From positions 124,001 through 188,000 of the forward strand of contig NZ_MVHD01000002.1 in NCBI RefSeq assembly GCF_002086635.1: a DNA stretch of 64,000 nt, in the 5' to 3' direction. Shown in pieces: positions 8,591-17,872 of the stretch; the stretch's first letter is position 1, and every line of letters starts with the position of its first letter. A program made the position numbers and the translations under genes. Origin of the DNA: Mycobacterium alsense. Lineage in GTDB: Bacteria > Actinomycetota > Actinomycetes > Mycobacteriales > Mycobacteriaceae. The notes beneath the pieces were generated by a model. That model was given only the letters and a program-made list of their open reading frames with translations. It searched no databases and was not told the origin of the DNA.

Positions 8591-10024
8591 TTGATCTGGC
8601 CCGGGATCGGATTCAGCGAAGGTCATCAACCGTTGCCCCATTTCGTCGAACAGCTGTCCCTGCTGCATGGCTGGTTGCCGGTGGCGGTTCAGGCGCTCGC
8701 GCTGCTGGTGGCCGTGGCCGCGGTCGGGTTGCGCCGCCGGCGCTGGCGCGGTTGGGCACTGCCGGTAGCGGTGGGCGTCGCGGCGCTGGCCACGGCGCTG
8801 GCCTACTGGTACATCACGTCGATCGGCCTGGCCGGGGATCCGGCACCGGTGTCGCTGTGGCTGTGGATCGCGATGAGCGGACTCGCCCTCGCGGTGCTGG
8901 TGCTGGGCTGGTCCGGCGCGCGCTGGTGGCGTCGCGGCGTGGCGCTGGCATCGGTTCCGCTGTGCGCGCTGTGCGCGGCCCTGGCCCTGAACGGCTGGGT
9001 CGGCTACTTCCCCACGGTGCTGGCCGCGTGGGACCAGCTGACCTCGGCCCCGCTGCCCGATCAGGTCGATCGGCTGCGCGTCACCGCGATGCAGCTCGAG
9101 GGCACCAAGCCGGACAAGGGTGTCGTGGTGCCGGTGACGATCAGCGCTGACGCCTCGCACTTCCCCCATCGCCAGGAACTGGTCTACCTGCCGCCGGCCT
9201 GGTTCAACAGCAATCCCCCGCCCCGGTTGCCGGCGGTGATGATGATCAGTTCGGCATTCAACACCCCCGCCGACTGGCTGCGCCCCGGCGGCGCCTTCAC
9301 CACCATCGACGACTTCGCGGCCCGGCATCACGGCTTCTCCCCGGTGCTGGTGTTCGTCGATCCCACCGGCTCGTTCGACAACGACACCGAGTGCGTCAAC
9401 GGCACCCGCGGCAACGCCGCCGATCACCTGACCAAGGAGGTGGTCCCGTTCGTCGTCTCGAACTTCGGGGTGAGCGCCGACCGGGCCAACTGGGGCGTCG
9501 CCGGGTGGTCGATGGGCGGCACCTGCGCCGTCGACCTGGCCGTGATGCATCCCGAACTGTTCAGCGCGTTCGTCGACATCGCGGGTGACCGCAGCCCCTC
9601 CGTCGGATCGAAGGACCAGACGATCGCCCGGCTGTTCGGCGGCGACGGCGCCGCCTGGTCGGCGTTCGACCCGGCCACCGTCATCTCCCGGCACGGGCCG
9701 TACACCGGGCTGTCGGGGTGGTTCGACGTCCCCGCATCGTCCGGTCCGCGCACCGTCGCGCAGGAAGCCAGCCCCGCCCTGGGCGCCCCCACCGCCGACC
9801 CCGAGGCCAACCCGGAAGGCCAGGACGCCGCCGCGCACGCGCTCTGCTCGATCGCCACGGCGAACGGGATCGGCTGCGCGGTGGTCAGCCAGCCCGGCAG
9901 GCACGACTGGCCGTTCGCGGCCCAGGCCTTCGCCGCGGCGCTGCCGTGGCTGGCCTCGGCGCTGGGCACCCCGAACGCCGAGCCCGTCCCGTTGCCGCAG
10001 CGCAGCGGGGGCGCGCCACATTGA
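8591..10024 (+). CDS. Membrane-anchored alpha/beta-hydrolase (antigen 85/esterase-like)
   Basis: A 477-residue protein with about four N-terminal membrane helices (roughly 25-45, 57-80, 90-112 and 118-145) and an extracytoplasmic esterase domain. The nucleophile elbow is GWSMGG with Ser307, and a late HDW supplies the likely catalytic His438. The domain resembles the esterase D/mycolyltransferase fold, and the layout (membrane block plus esterase) recurs in mycobacteria; the substrate is unknown. The reading begins immediately after the ATPase stop at a TTG (8591); another TTG at 8633 is possible, so the exact start is uncertain. It may be cotranscribed with the copper genes by position only. 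Confidence 0.8.
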   Translation: MIWPGIGFSEGHQPLPHFVEQLSLLHGWLPVAVQALALLVAVAAVGLRRRRWRGWALPVAVGVAALATALAYWYITSIGLAGDPAPVSLWLWIAMSGLALAVLVLGWSGARWWRRGVALASVPLCALCAALALNGWVGYFPTVLAAWDQLTSAPLPDQVDRLRVTAMQLEGTKPDKGVVVPVTISADASHFPHRQELVYLPPAWFNSNPPPRLPAVMMISSAFNTPADWLRPGGAFTTIDDFAARHHGFSPVLVFVDPTGSFDNDTECVNGTRGNAADHLTKEVVPFVVSNFGVSADRANWGVAGWSMGGTCAVDLAVMHPELFSAFVDIAGDRSPSVGSKDQTIARLFGGDGAAWSAFDPATVISRHGPYTGLSGWFDVPASSGPRTVAQEASPALGAPTADPEANPEGQDAAAHALCSIATANGIGCAVVSQPGRHDWPFAAQAFAAALPWLASALGTPNAEPVPLPQRSGGAPH

Positions 10025-10108
10025 TCCGGCACACGGGAGCCGTTACCTTTTCGACGCCGAATTCACAGCTGACCCTCCTGCAACGAACCCGGCATAACGA
10101 AACCCGCG

Positions 10109-11053
10109 ATGATACGGTTCGCTGCTGTGACGACGGAGTTTGGCTCGGCGCTTGGCGAAGCGGGCACCCGCGGCGGCCGGTCGCGGGCGCGAACGTCGCA
10201 CCGCACTCGGCGCGTTTCGGTCCCGAGTCGTGCCGAAGGGGAGCTGAATCGCCGCCGGTTCCTCGGGGCGCTGGCCGCGGCCACCGTCGCCGGCGTGGGC
10301 GCGGCCCGCCTGGTCGTCGACCCGCAGCCCCGGACCTTCGCCCAGACGCCTCCGGTGGGCGTGGCAACGTCGGGTCCCACCGCCCCGTCGGCCCTGCTGC
10401 CTCCCCCGCCGCCGGGCGCCCGCATCCCGCTGCCCGGCGGCGGCGCGCTGACCAAGATCCCCGGCGAAGGCGATCTGCTGGCGCTGACCGTCGACGACGG
10501 CGTCAACAGCGAAGTGGTGCGCGCCTACACGCAGTTCGCCGAGGACACCGGTGTCCGGCTGACGTTTTTCGTCAACGGCGTCTACGACTCGTGGACCGAA
10601 AACGTGCAGGCGCTTAGGCCGCTGGTCGACTCCGGACAGATCCAGCTGGGCAACCACACCTGGTCACACCCGGATTTGACGACGTTGTCGAAGGAGCAGA
10701 TCGCCGAGCAGCTTTCCCGCAACGATCAATTCCTGAAGAAGACCTACGGTGTCGGCGCGAAACCGTACTGGCGGCCCCCGTACGCGAAGCGCAACGCCGC
10801 CGTCGACGCCGTGGCCGCCGACCTCGGCTACACCGTTCCGACGCTATGGTCGGGTTCGCTGTCGGATTCCACGCTGATCACCGAGGACTACATCGTGAAG
10901 ATGGCCGACCAGTACTTCACCCCGCAATCCATCGTCATCGGCCATCTCAATCACCTGCCGGTCACGCACGTCTACGGCCAACTCGTCGACATCATCCGCG
11001 ACCGCAACCTGCGCACCGTCACGCTCAACGACGTCTTCCTCAAGACGCCGTAG
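10109..11053 (+). CDS. Tat-exported polysaccharide deacetylase (NodB domain)
   Basis: A 314-residue carbohydrate esterase family 4 protein. A long basic N-region leads to a twin-arginine motif RRRFLG (48-53) and a hydrophobic Ala-rich segment, indicating Tat export. A Pro-rich linker follows, then the NodB domain with TVDDG (127-131; the Asp pair for catalysis and metal), HTWSHPD (183-189; metal His residues) and RPPY (222-225). The family removes acetyl groups from peptidoglycan or other surface glycans. The start could be ATG 10109 or GTG 10127; both keep the Tat signal. Its 3' end overlaps the convergent Rieske gene by 14 bp. Confidence 0.88.
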   Translation: MIRFAAVTTEFGSALGEAGTRGGRSRARTSHRTRRVSVPSRAEGELNRRRFLGALAAATVAGVGAARLVVDPQPRTFAQTPPVGVATSGPTAPSALLPPPPPGARIPLPGGGALTKIPGEGDLLALTVDDGVNSEVVRAYTQFAEDTGVRLTFFVNGVYDSWTENVQALRPLVDSGQIQLGNHTWSHPDLTTLSKEQIAEQLSRNDQFLKKTYGVGAKPYWRPPYAKRNAAVDAVAADLGYTVPTLWSGSLSDSTLITEDYIVKMADQYFTPQSIVIGHLNHLPVTHVYGQLVDIIRDRNLRTVTLNDVFLKTP

Positions 11054-12224
11054 CGCCCGCCATCCGGGCCAGCCGCTCGTCAAGGGTGGCGTGGAAGTGC
11101 CCAATCGCGCTCTCGTGCTTGCCGAATTCGACGAATTCGTTTGCGCCCGCGCGCAATCCGTGCTGCACACCCGCGGACATCTCGTTGTCCTCAACCGCGC
11201 CGCGCGTGATGAAGCCGCCCGCCCCCGCCGGGTCCCGGGGCGGCTCCGACGGCGCGCGGTCTCCCCTGACCATCGAATAGACGACGACGGCGCTGTGGTC
11301 GACGTCGACCGGGTCGATCGCGATCACGAGCACCAGATCCGGGAACGTCGCGATCATGACGTTGGGAAACAGCTGATACACGTAGGTCGCCCGCGCGTCC
11401 GTCGTCCAGGTGGCCTCGGGTCGGTCACGCAGCCGCTCGATGTTGCGGTACGGGAACGTGATTCGGCTGTTCGGGCCGAAGGTTTCGACCACGTTCAGGT
11501 CGTCGTACTGCACCGGGAAGAAGGTGTCTTTGTGCGTCGATCGGATGTGATACCCCTCGAGGAACTGCTCGACGAGCACCTTCCAATTCATGGCCCGCAC
11601 GGTCGAATCCACATGCACGAGTCGCTGCGCCGGCACCAGTTTGTCCCGCCACGGTGTGCCGTCGGCCAGCGCGGCCAGCGCGGCCAGCGCCCGGGCCCGC
11701 GCGCCCTCGTCGACAGCCTCGAGCGCGCCGATGACGACGAGCCCGTCCACCTCGCGGCTTTCGACCTCGACCAGGCCGCGGGCCGACGCGTCCAAGCCGG
11801 GGAACGCCTCGGCGTGCGGCACGTGCGACAGCGAACCGTCCAGACGATACGTCCAGCCGTGGTAGCGGCACACCAACGCGTTCGAGCAACCGGCCCCCTC
11901 GACGAGGGCGAAGCCACGATGCCGGCACGCGTTGCGGAACCCCCGCGCCCGCCGATCCCGCCCGCGCACGGCGAACAGGGGCACGCCGAAGGCGGTCCGC
12001 GCCACGTGGTCACCCGGACCCGGGATGCTCGCCGAGGGGACGAACACGCTCGGCATCGCACGAAGCATCCGCAGTTCCGCGGCGAAACGCCCCGGGCTCA
12101 AGTAATTTTCGACCGGTTCACGCCAGGCCTCGCCCTCGTCGGTGGTGCCGGCGTCGATATGAGCGAGGATGCGCCGGACGATCTCCACATCGTCGGCCAG
12201 CACCGACGTCGCCGGCGAGCTCAT
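11040..12224 (-). CDS. Rieske non-heme iron oxygenase, alpha subunit
   Basis: A 394-residue ring-hydroxylating-type oxygenase. The Rieske 2Fe-2S ligands are C100-x-H102 and C119-xx-H122 (CRHRG, CRYHGW). The catalytic domain carries EGYHIRSTHKD, giving the two His of the mononuclear iron site. It would need an external reductase; none is adjacent, but a suitable ferredoxin reductase is encoded at 58572. It is divergent from the PaaX-like regulator across 60 bp that contain a perfect inverted repeat, which suggests that regulator controls it. The substrate is unknown. Confidence 0.9.
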   Translation of the reverse strand: MSSPATSVLADDVEIVRRILAHIDAGTTDEGEAWREPVENYLSPGRFAAELRMLRAMPSVFVPSASIPGPGDHVARTAFGVPLFAVRGRDRRARGFRNACRHRGFALVEGAGCSNALVCRYHGWTYRLDGSLSHVPHAEAFPGLDASARGLVEVESREVDGLVVIGALEAVDEGARARALAALAALADGTPWRDKLVPAQRLVHVDSTVRAMNWKVLVEQFLEGYHIRSTHKDTFFPVQYDDLNVVETFGPNSRITFPYRNIERLRDRPEATWTTDARATYVYQLFPNVMIATFPDLVLVIAIDPVDVDHSAVVVYSMVRGDRAPSEPPRDPAGAGGFITRGAVEDNEMSAGVQHGLRAGANEFVEFGKHESAIGHFHATLDERLARMAGATAS

Positions 12225-12256
12225 TCGTGCAGTATCACACTTCTATCGCCACGCGT

Positions 12257-12278
12257 CAACGATTTGGTGATATCGTTG
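12257..12278. promoter_or_regulatory. Operator candidate for the PaaX-like regulator
   Basis: CAACGAT-8 nt-ATCGTTG is a perfect 7-bp inverted repeat midway between the Rieske gene and the PaaX-like gene. One turn of separation between arm centres and the divergent position fit an autoregulatory site controlling both promoters. Confidence 0.55.
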
Positions 12279-12284
12279 CGATTC

Positions 12285-13070
12285 GTGGACCCGATCGACG
12301 TCCGGCCGTTGAGCGCGCGTTCGGTGCTGGCGTCGGCCCTGTTGGGCTCCGACCGCGGAAGCCTCAGTGTGGCGGAATTGGTCGCGGTGGCATCGCTTTT
12401 CGGTATCAGCCCCGGCGCGGCCCGAACCTGCCTGTGGCGGATGGCGTCCGCCGGGGAGCTCACCGCCGGCGACGGCACCTACACGCTCGCCGGGCGCTTG
12501 TCGGAGCGGCGAGAGCGCGTCGACGAGGCCGCCCGGTTCGACGACGCCGTCACGCGCCGGTGGGACGGGACGTGGGAACTGGCGATCGTCGCGCTGGAGC
12601 GCAGGCCGGCCGCTGAGCGCCTCGAGCTGAGGAAGGCCGCGGCCGCCCTGCACCTGGCTGAGCTGCGCGAGGGCGTGTGGATTCGCCCGGACAACCTTGA
12701 CCCGCAACGGTTCCCGGCGTGCAGGGCGGTGCTGGACCGCCAGTGCACCCACTTTCACGGTGCCGCGACGGACATCGGCGCGGACCGGGTGCGCTCGCTT
12801 TTTTCCCTGACGGCCTGGGCGGACGGCGCCGGTGCGCTCGTCGATTCGATGAACGCCGCGCTGACGGCGGCCGACCGCGAGGATTCGGCCGAAAGCTTCA
12901 CCCACGACTTCGCGCTGTCGATCGCGGTGGTCCGCCACCTCCAGCTCGACCCCGTGCTGCCCCCCGAATTCACCGGCGACCGCTGGCCGGGACCCGCATT
13001 GCGCGCCACGTACCGCCGTTTCGATCGGGCGTTCAAGCAACGAATGAACGCCGCCTTCCGCCGACCTTAG
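12285..13070 (+). CDS. PaaX-like transcriptional regulator
   Basis: A 261-residue protein of the PaaX type. An N-terminal winged-helix region (SVLASALLGSDRGSLSVAELVAVASLFGISPGAARTCLWRM) precedes a central domain containing RRWDGTWELAIV and a C-terminal helical part with LPPEFTGDRWPGPALR, the usual order in this family. Prototype PaaX represses phenylacetate catabolism in response to a CoA ester; the ligand here is not known. I prefer the GTG at 12285 because the alternative GTG at 12267 falls inside the palindromic operator. The stop codon overlaps that of the convergent BBE gene. Confidence 0.85.
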   Translation: MDPIDVRPLSARSVLASALLGSDRGSLSVAELVAVASLFGISPGAARTCLWRMASAGELTAGDGTYTLAGRLSERRERVDEAARFDDAVTRRWDGTWELAIVALERRPAAERLELRKAAAALHLAELREGVWIRPDNLDPQRFPACRAVLDRQCTHFHGAATDIGADRVRSLFSLTAWADGAGALVDSMNAALTAADREDSAESFTHDFALSIAVVRHLQLDPVLPPEFTGDRWPGPALRATYRRFDRAFKQRMNAAFRRP

Positions 13071-14455
13071 GTTTCGCGCGATCGCGCCGGGACGATGTTC
13101 TGGTTGATATGGAACAGGTTGGCCGGATCGTATTGCGCCTTGATCTCACTGAGTCGCTGGTAATTCGGGCCGTACGTGGCGCGGACCCGGTCTTGGCCCT
13201 CGTCCATCATGAAGTTGACGTAGGCGCCGCCGGCCGAATACGGGTGGGTGGCTTCCCAGTAGGCCTTCGTCCAGCGTCGCAAAACCTCCGCGTTGGCCGG
13301 ATCGGGATCGACTCCCGCGATGACCTGCGAGAAGTTCACGTCCCGGTAGGCCCACGCGGTGTCGGTCCGGCCCGCCCGATGGACCGCGCCGTCGACCGGG
13401 TAGAGGTGCATCGTGGAGTGCATCGTGGGCAACTCCTCGGTGAAACGGGCGTGGGCATCCACCGCGCCGTCGGGCACCGTCCGGAAGAAGTCACCGCGCC
13501 AATACCATTGCAGGCCTTTGGGGTACAGGGCATCGAAGGTGGACTGCAGCGCGGGATAGGGGGCCGCGACGAGGCCCTCGAAGGCCGGCTGCATCTGGCG
13601 GACCGGCGCGAACGCCTCGTCGGCCCGGGCGGGGTCGCCGCCGTAGCACCAGACCACGGCGCAGGCCTTTTGCAGATGGAAGGCCTCGGGGAACGGCGGC
13701 GCCGGCGGGACGGTGATGCTCGCGAAGAACCCGTAGAGATCGTCGTCCTGTGCGGGCAGGAAATCCCGGTACCACTTGAGGATGTCGGCCGTGGCCGACG
13801 CGGGCCACACGGTGGGGCCGCAGATCACGGTGTGCACCGGATGCAGCCGGAACGTGAACGAGGTGACCACGCCGAAGTTTCCGCCGCCCCCGCGCAGTGC
13901 CCAGAACAGATCGGGGTGCTCCGATTCGGACGCGCTCACCAGGCGCCCGTCGGCCAGCACGACCTCGGCCTCCAGCAGGTTGTCGATGGTCAGCCCGTAC
14001 TTGCGGGTCAGGTAGCCGTGGCCGCCGCCCAGAGTCAGCCCGCCGACCCCGGTGCTGGAGATGATGCCGGACGGTGTCGCCAGGCCGTGCGCGTGGGTCG
14101 CGCCGTCGACGTGTGCCCACGTGGCGCCGCCCTGGACGCGGGCGATTCTCCGATCGGCGTCCACGTCGACGCGGTTCATCAAAGACAGGTCGATGACGAG
14201 GCCCCCCTCGACGCTGCCGAAACCCGGGCCGTTGTGGCCGCCGCCGCGGACGGCGACCGGGAGACCCAACTCGCGGGCGAAGTCGAGAGCGCCCGCGACG
14301 TCGGTGGCGGACCCACAGCGGAGGATCACCGCGGGCCGCTTGTCGATCATGCCGTTGTGCAGCGCCCGCGCCTCGTCGTAACCGGGATCGTCGGGCAGGA
14401 TGGCCTCCGCTCCGAAGCGGCCGCGCAGTTGGCCGGTTGCGGTTGCCAGGCCCAT
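13067..14455 (-). CDS. FAD-linked oxidase, berberine-bridge-enzyme (BBE) type
   Basis: A 462-residue flavoprotein of the FAD_binding_4/BBE family. The FAD domain has RGGGHNG with His74, the residue that carries covalent FAD in this family. The second attachment region reads SGIISSTGVGG (129-139) and has Ser where bicovalent members have Cys, so single covalent attachment is expected. The C-terminal BBE motif YDPANLFHINQNI is present. Such enzymes oxidise alcohols, sugars or alkaloid-like compounds with oxygen; the substrate is unknown. It diverges from the large LuxR regulator across a 156-bp region with a strong palindrome. Confidence 0.9.
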   Translation of the reverse strand: MGLATATGQLRGRFGAEAILPDDPGYDEARALHNGMIDKRPAVILRCGSATDVAGALDFARELGLPVAVRGGGHNGPGFGSVEGGLVIDLSLMNRVDVDADRRIARVQGGATWAHVDGATHAHGLATPSGIISSTGVGGLTLGGGHGYLTRKYGLTIDNLLEAEVVLADGRLVSASESEHPDLFWALRGGGGNFGVVTSFTFRLHPVHTVICGPTVWPASATADILKWYRDFLPAQDDDLYGFFASITVPPAPPFPEAFHLQKACAVVWCYGGDPARADEAFAPVRQMQPAFEGLVAAPYPALQSTFDALYPKGLQWYWRGDFFRTVPDGAVDAHARFTEELPTMHSTMHLYPVDGAVHRAGRTDTAWAYRDVNFSQVIAGVDPDPANAEVLRRWTKAYWEATHPYSAGGAYVNFMMDEGQDRVRATYGPNYQRLSEIKAQYDPANLFHINQNIVPARSRET

Positions 14456-14556
14456 GTCCCGCCCTCCTTGTTTGCTCGGGAAGCTCGATGCCGCGACGCT
14501 ATGGGGGCCGCGGGCCGCGCGTCATGACCACAACGGAGCATTTCCGAGGCACTCCA

Positions 14557-14578
14557 CGATAGTCACATCTGACTATCG
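14557..14578. promoter_or_regulatory. 8-bp inverted repeat between BBE oxidase and LuxR regulator
   Basis: CGATAGTC-ACATCT-GACTATCG is a perfect 8-bp inverted repeat with a 6-bp spacer, 33 bp upstream of the LuxR-type gene start and about 100 bp from the oxidase start. The 22-bp length fits a dimeric LuxR-family or other HTH operator that could control one or both genes. Confidence 0.6.
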
Positions 14579-14611
14579 ACCGACCGGAGCCGAGGCGGCT
14601 ACGTTGTTTGC

Positions 14612-17600
14612 ATGGCGCAGTGGGTACCGCCACCGCTTCCGGCCGACCTGGTGGCGCGCCGCCGCGGCCCGCTCGTCGGCCGCGCTGCGGAGCTGGCCGC
14701 CTTCGAGCAGGCCTGGGAGCGTGCCGAGGGCGGCAGCCGTCAGGCGGTGTTCATCGGCGGCGAACCCGGGGCGGGCAAGACGCGTCTGGCCGCCGAGGTG
14801 GCCGGCACGCTGGCCGACCACGACGTCGCCGTCCTCGTCGGGAGCTCGACGGCCGACGCGGACGTGCCCTACGCTCCGTTCGCCGAGGTGCTGGACCGCC
14901 TGCTGACCGCCAACACGCCGGGTTCGATGGCGGACGTTTTGGGCGACGCGGGACCGCAACTGCGGCGGCTGTCGCCCCTGGTGGACCGGCTGTTGCCCGA
15001 CTCCGGCCCCGCGGCGGAGGTCACGTCGCCGCGGCAGGCGCTTTTCGAGGCGATGACGGGGTTCCTGCGGCGCCTGGCGCAGGATCGCCCGATCGCGCTG
15101 ATCCTCGACGACCTGCATTGGGCGCACCTGCCCACCCTCGCGATGCTCGAACGCGTCCTGGTCGGCTGTGCCGACGCCCGCATGCTGGTGGTGGCCACGT
15201 TCCGCAGCACCGAACCGGACCGCTCCGACGAGCTCACCACCCGGCTGGCCGAATTGCATCGCTTCGACGGCATCCGGCGCCTGGACCTCGCCGGGCTGGA
15301 CACCGAGGCGATCGCCGAATTCGTGCGGCGCACCCAGCAGCTGGCCCCGGCGTCGGCGCGCACCGCCGCCGCCCTGCTGCGCGACAAGACCGGCGGCAAT
15401 CCGTTCTTTTTGACCGAACTCGTCAGCGACCTGGAGGCCCGGGGCGGGCTGGCCGCCCTGGGCGCGCAGCAGACGGTCCCGGCCTCGATCGGGGACGCCA
15501 TCACCCGCCGCCTCAGCGGGCTGGGGGCCGGCGTCCGGGGAGTCGTCGAACAGGCGGCGGTCCTGGGCGAGACGTTCGACCTGCCGGCGCTCATCGCCGC
15601 CAGCGAAACCGATCTCCCCGCGACCCTGGCGGCGGTCGACGCGGCCGAGGGCGTCGGGCTGATCCGGCCGGTTCGCGACTCCGACGGCGAATTCTCGTTC
15701 GTGCACGCGCTCACCCGAGAGGCCGTCGTGGGCGGGATGGCGGCGTCGCGGCTCCGGATCATGCACGCGCGGGCCGCCGAGGCGCTCGAGGGCCGGGCGG
15801 ATCCCGCGGTCGTTCCGCGCCTGGCGAACCACTACCTGCGCGCGCACGTGCTGGGCTACCACGAGCAGGCGCTGCGGTATGCGCATCAGGCGGCCCGGAT
15901 GGCCGAGCAGAGCCAGGCCTACGAGGTCGCGGCGCGCTGGTTCGAGCGGGCGGCGTCGCTGCCCGAGTTGAGTCGCACCGATCGCGCGCGGCTGGACCTC
16001 GACGCGGCCGCAAATCATGTGCGCGCAGGCGATTTCGTCCGTTCGCGGGCGATCTACGAACGCATCAGCGCGATGGACGACCCGCTGATCCGCCTCGGCG
16101 CGGCCGTCGGCTACGAGGAGGCGAACTGGCGCCGCGGCCAGTCCGATTCGACGGCGGCCGACCTGCTTGCGGCGGCGCTGGAGACCTGCGGGCTGGACAC
16201 CGGCGACCCGCGCTACGTGCAGGCGCTCGGCAATTTCGGGCGGGCACTTGCCTTCGCCGGCGAGGCGGCGCGAGCGCGCGAAGTCGGCAACAACGCCATC
16301 GATCAAGCCCGGGCCTCCGGCGATCCGGCCGTGCTGATGCACACGCTCAAGACCAGCCTGTGGCACGGGCTCACCCCGGAGCTGTGCGAAGTTCAGGCGG
16401 AACGTTCGGCCGAGGTTTCGCGAATGGCGTTGGCACGCCGCGACTACGAGACGCTGGGCGCGTCCTCACATTTTCGCGCGATGGTCAGCTATCTGGCCGG
16501 CCGGCCCGACGACCTCGCCGCCTCGACCGCGGACATGCGGCGGGCGGGCCAGGCCATCGGGCAACCCGTCTTCGGCTACGTCGGCGCTTGCGTCGAGCAG
16601 GCGCTGGCCTTCCTTCGCGGCGACTTCGCCGGGGCCGAGCGCTGGGCCGACATCGCCTTGCGCACAGGCGATTTGTTCGACGCGGACGACACCGAGGGCT
16701 CCAACGGCGTCCAGATGTTCATGATCCGGCGCGAAACCGGGGACCTGGGCAGGTTCGCCGGATTCATCGACGGCGCCGAGACTTTCGCCGGGCGGTGGGT
16801 GCCCGGCCTGCTCGCGTTGTACACCGAGCTGGGCTGCGAAGCCGGCATCACCCGCGCCCTGACCCACCTGATGAACCGCAAGTTCGACGACCGCGCGGAC
16901 GACGCCCAGTGGCCCATGGAACTCGTGTTCATGGTCGAGGCGGCGCTGGAGCTGGGCAACCGTGGGGCGCTCGAGGCGCTGCGCCCGCACCTATCCCGCT
17001 ACGCGGGCAAGAATCTGGTGGCCGGCCAGTTCGTCGCCCTGTTCGGCAGCGCCGACCGCTACCTCGCCCGGATCGCCGCGCTGGACGGGGACGCGGCGTC
17101 GGCCGAGCGCCTTTTCGGCGCGGCCCTGGAGATGGACCAGCGGATGGGCTCGGTGGTTCACGTCAGCGACACCCTGGCCCGCCGCGCGATGTTCGCCGCG
17201 TCGCACGGCCGCGCCGAGGAGGCACGGCGCCTGGCCGACGAGGCCCGCGCCATCGCCGCACCCATCGGGCAGAAGCGTGTCGTCGACCTGGCGGATTCGT
17301 TGCTGACCACGAACTTCCAGGGACCTGACGGGCTGACGGACCGCGAGGTCGAGGTGCTCCGGCTGCTCGCCGAGGGGCTGAGCAATCGCGCGATCGGCGA
17401 GCGCCTCTACATCAGCACCAACACCGCGGCCAACCACGTGCGCAACATCCTGACCAAGACCGGCGCCGCGAACCGCACGCAGGCGGCGATGTACGCCGCC
17501 GACCACGAGCTGCTCGGGCGGGCCCCTTCAGATGTCGGCCAAAGCGCCGTCGGGCGTGAGGCGGTCGCGCACCTCGACGATGACATCGGCCGGCAGGCCC

Positions 17601-17635
17601 GCGCGGGCGGCCGCGGTGCGGATGGCCTCGGGTGA
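14612..17635 (+). CDS. Large ATPase-type LuxR transcriptional regulator (LAL/MalT-like)
   Basis: A 1007-residue signal-transduction regulator. The N-terminal NTPase has Walker A GGEPGAGKT (49-57) and Walker B LILDDLHWA (about 164-172). The middle is a long helical, TPR-like region (about 400-880), and a C-terminal LuxR helix-turn-helix begins near 907 (LTDREVEVLRLLAEGLSNRAIGE). These proteins bind ATP and an inducer and activate nearby promoters. The last 36 residues beyond AADHELLG, where related proteins usually end, read antisense through the DUF4242 gene (108-bp overlap), so the tail may be a recent stop-codon loss. The divergent BBE oxidase is a likely target. Confidence 0.9.
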   Translation: MAQWVPPPLPADLVARRRGPLVGRAAELAAFEQAWERAEGGSRQAVFIGGEPGAGKTRLAAEVAGTLADHDVAVLVGSSTADADVPYAPFAEVLDRLLTANTPGSMADVLGDAGPQLRRLSPLVDRLLPDSGPAAEVTSPRQALFEAMTGFLRRLAQDRPIALILDDLHWAHLPTLAMLERVLVGCADARMLVVATFRSTEPDRSDELTTRLAELHRFDGIRRLDLAGLDTEAIAEFVRRTQQLAPASARTAAALLRDKTGGNPFFLTELVSDLEARGGLAALGAQQTVPASIGDAITRRLSGLGAGVRGVVEQAAVLGETFDLPALIAASETDLPATLAAVDAAEGVGLIRPVRDSDGEFSFVHALTREAVVGGMAASRLRIMHARAAEALEGRADPAVVPRLANHYLRAHVLGYHEQALRYAHQAARMAEQSQAYEVAARWFERAASLPELSRTDRARLDLDAAANHVRAGDFVRSRAIYERISAMDDPLIRLGAAVGYEEANWRRGQSDSTAADLLAAALETCGLDTGDPRYVQALGNFGRALAFAGEAARAREVGNNAIDQARASGDPAVLMHTLKTSLWHGLTPELCEVQAERSAEVSRMALARRDYETLGASSHFRAMVSYLAGRPDDLAASTADMRRAGQAIGQPVFGYVGACVEQALAFLRGDFAGAERWADIALRTGDLFDADDTEGSNGVQMFMIRRETGDLGRFAGFIDGAETFAGRWVPGLLALYTELGCEAGITRALTHLMNRKFDDRADDAQWPMELVFMVEAALELGNRGALEALRPHLSRYAGKNLVAGQFVALFGSADRYLARIAALDGDAASAERLFGAALEMDQRMGSVVHVSDTLARRAMFAASHGRAEEARRLADEARAIAAPIGQKRVVDLADSLLTTNFQGPDGLTDREVEVLRLLAEGLSNRAIGERLYISTNTAANHVRNILTKTGAANRTQAAMYAADHELLGRAPSDVGQSAVGREAVAHLDDDIGRQARAGGRGADGLG

Positions 17636-17797
17636 CGGCGCCTCGTACAGGCAGTACGTCTTTCGTTTGTCGGCCGACAGGAACGAGTACATCCAGCGCA
17701 CGCCCTCGTGGTCGTTGATCCGGTTGATGCCGTCGGCGACCTCGAAGCTGGGTTCGAGTTCCTCGGCAAAGTTGCGCTCGACCATGAAGATGGGCAC
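17528..17797 (-). CDS. DUF4242 small protein
   Basis: An 89-residue protein that I recognise as the DUF4242 type: a short alpha/beta ferredoxin-like domain starting PIFMVERNF and containing WMYSFLSADKRKTYCLYEAPSPEAIRTAAARAG (given here as separate clues: a WxYSF strand, a TYCLYEAP strand and the SPEAIR helix). The function of the family is not established. The start is GTG at 17797 after AGGAGTCC. The 3' 108 bp lie antisense to the end of the LuxR-type gene. A 75-bp gap to the MarR gene shows nothing notable. Confidence 0.8.
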   Translation of the reverse strand: MPIFMVERNFAEELEPSFEVADGINRINDHEGVRWMYSFLSADKRKTYCLYEAPSPEAIRTAAARAGLPADVIVEVRDRLTPDGALADI

Positions 17798-17872
17798 GAA
17801 GGACTCCTGTCGCTGTCTTGGGTCGAACCTAGCCCCGCGTGACGCTCAACACCAGCAAATTTCCGGTCGGCG

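Noticed and set aside
6323..10021. A 1232-codon open frame on the minus strand opposite the copper ATPase and esterase
   Set aside because: It is an antisense shadow caused by high GC and codon bias: Arg/Gly/Ala-rich, no family motifs, and both genes on the plus strand have full motif sets.
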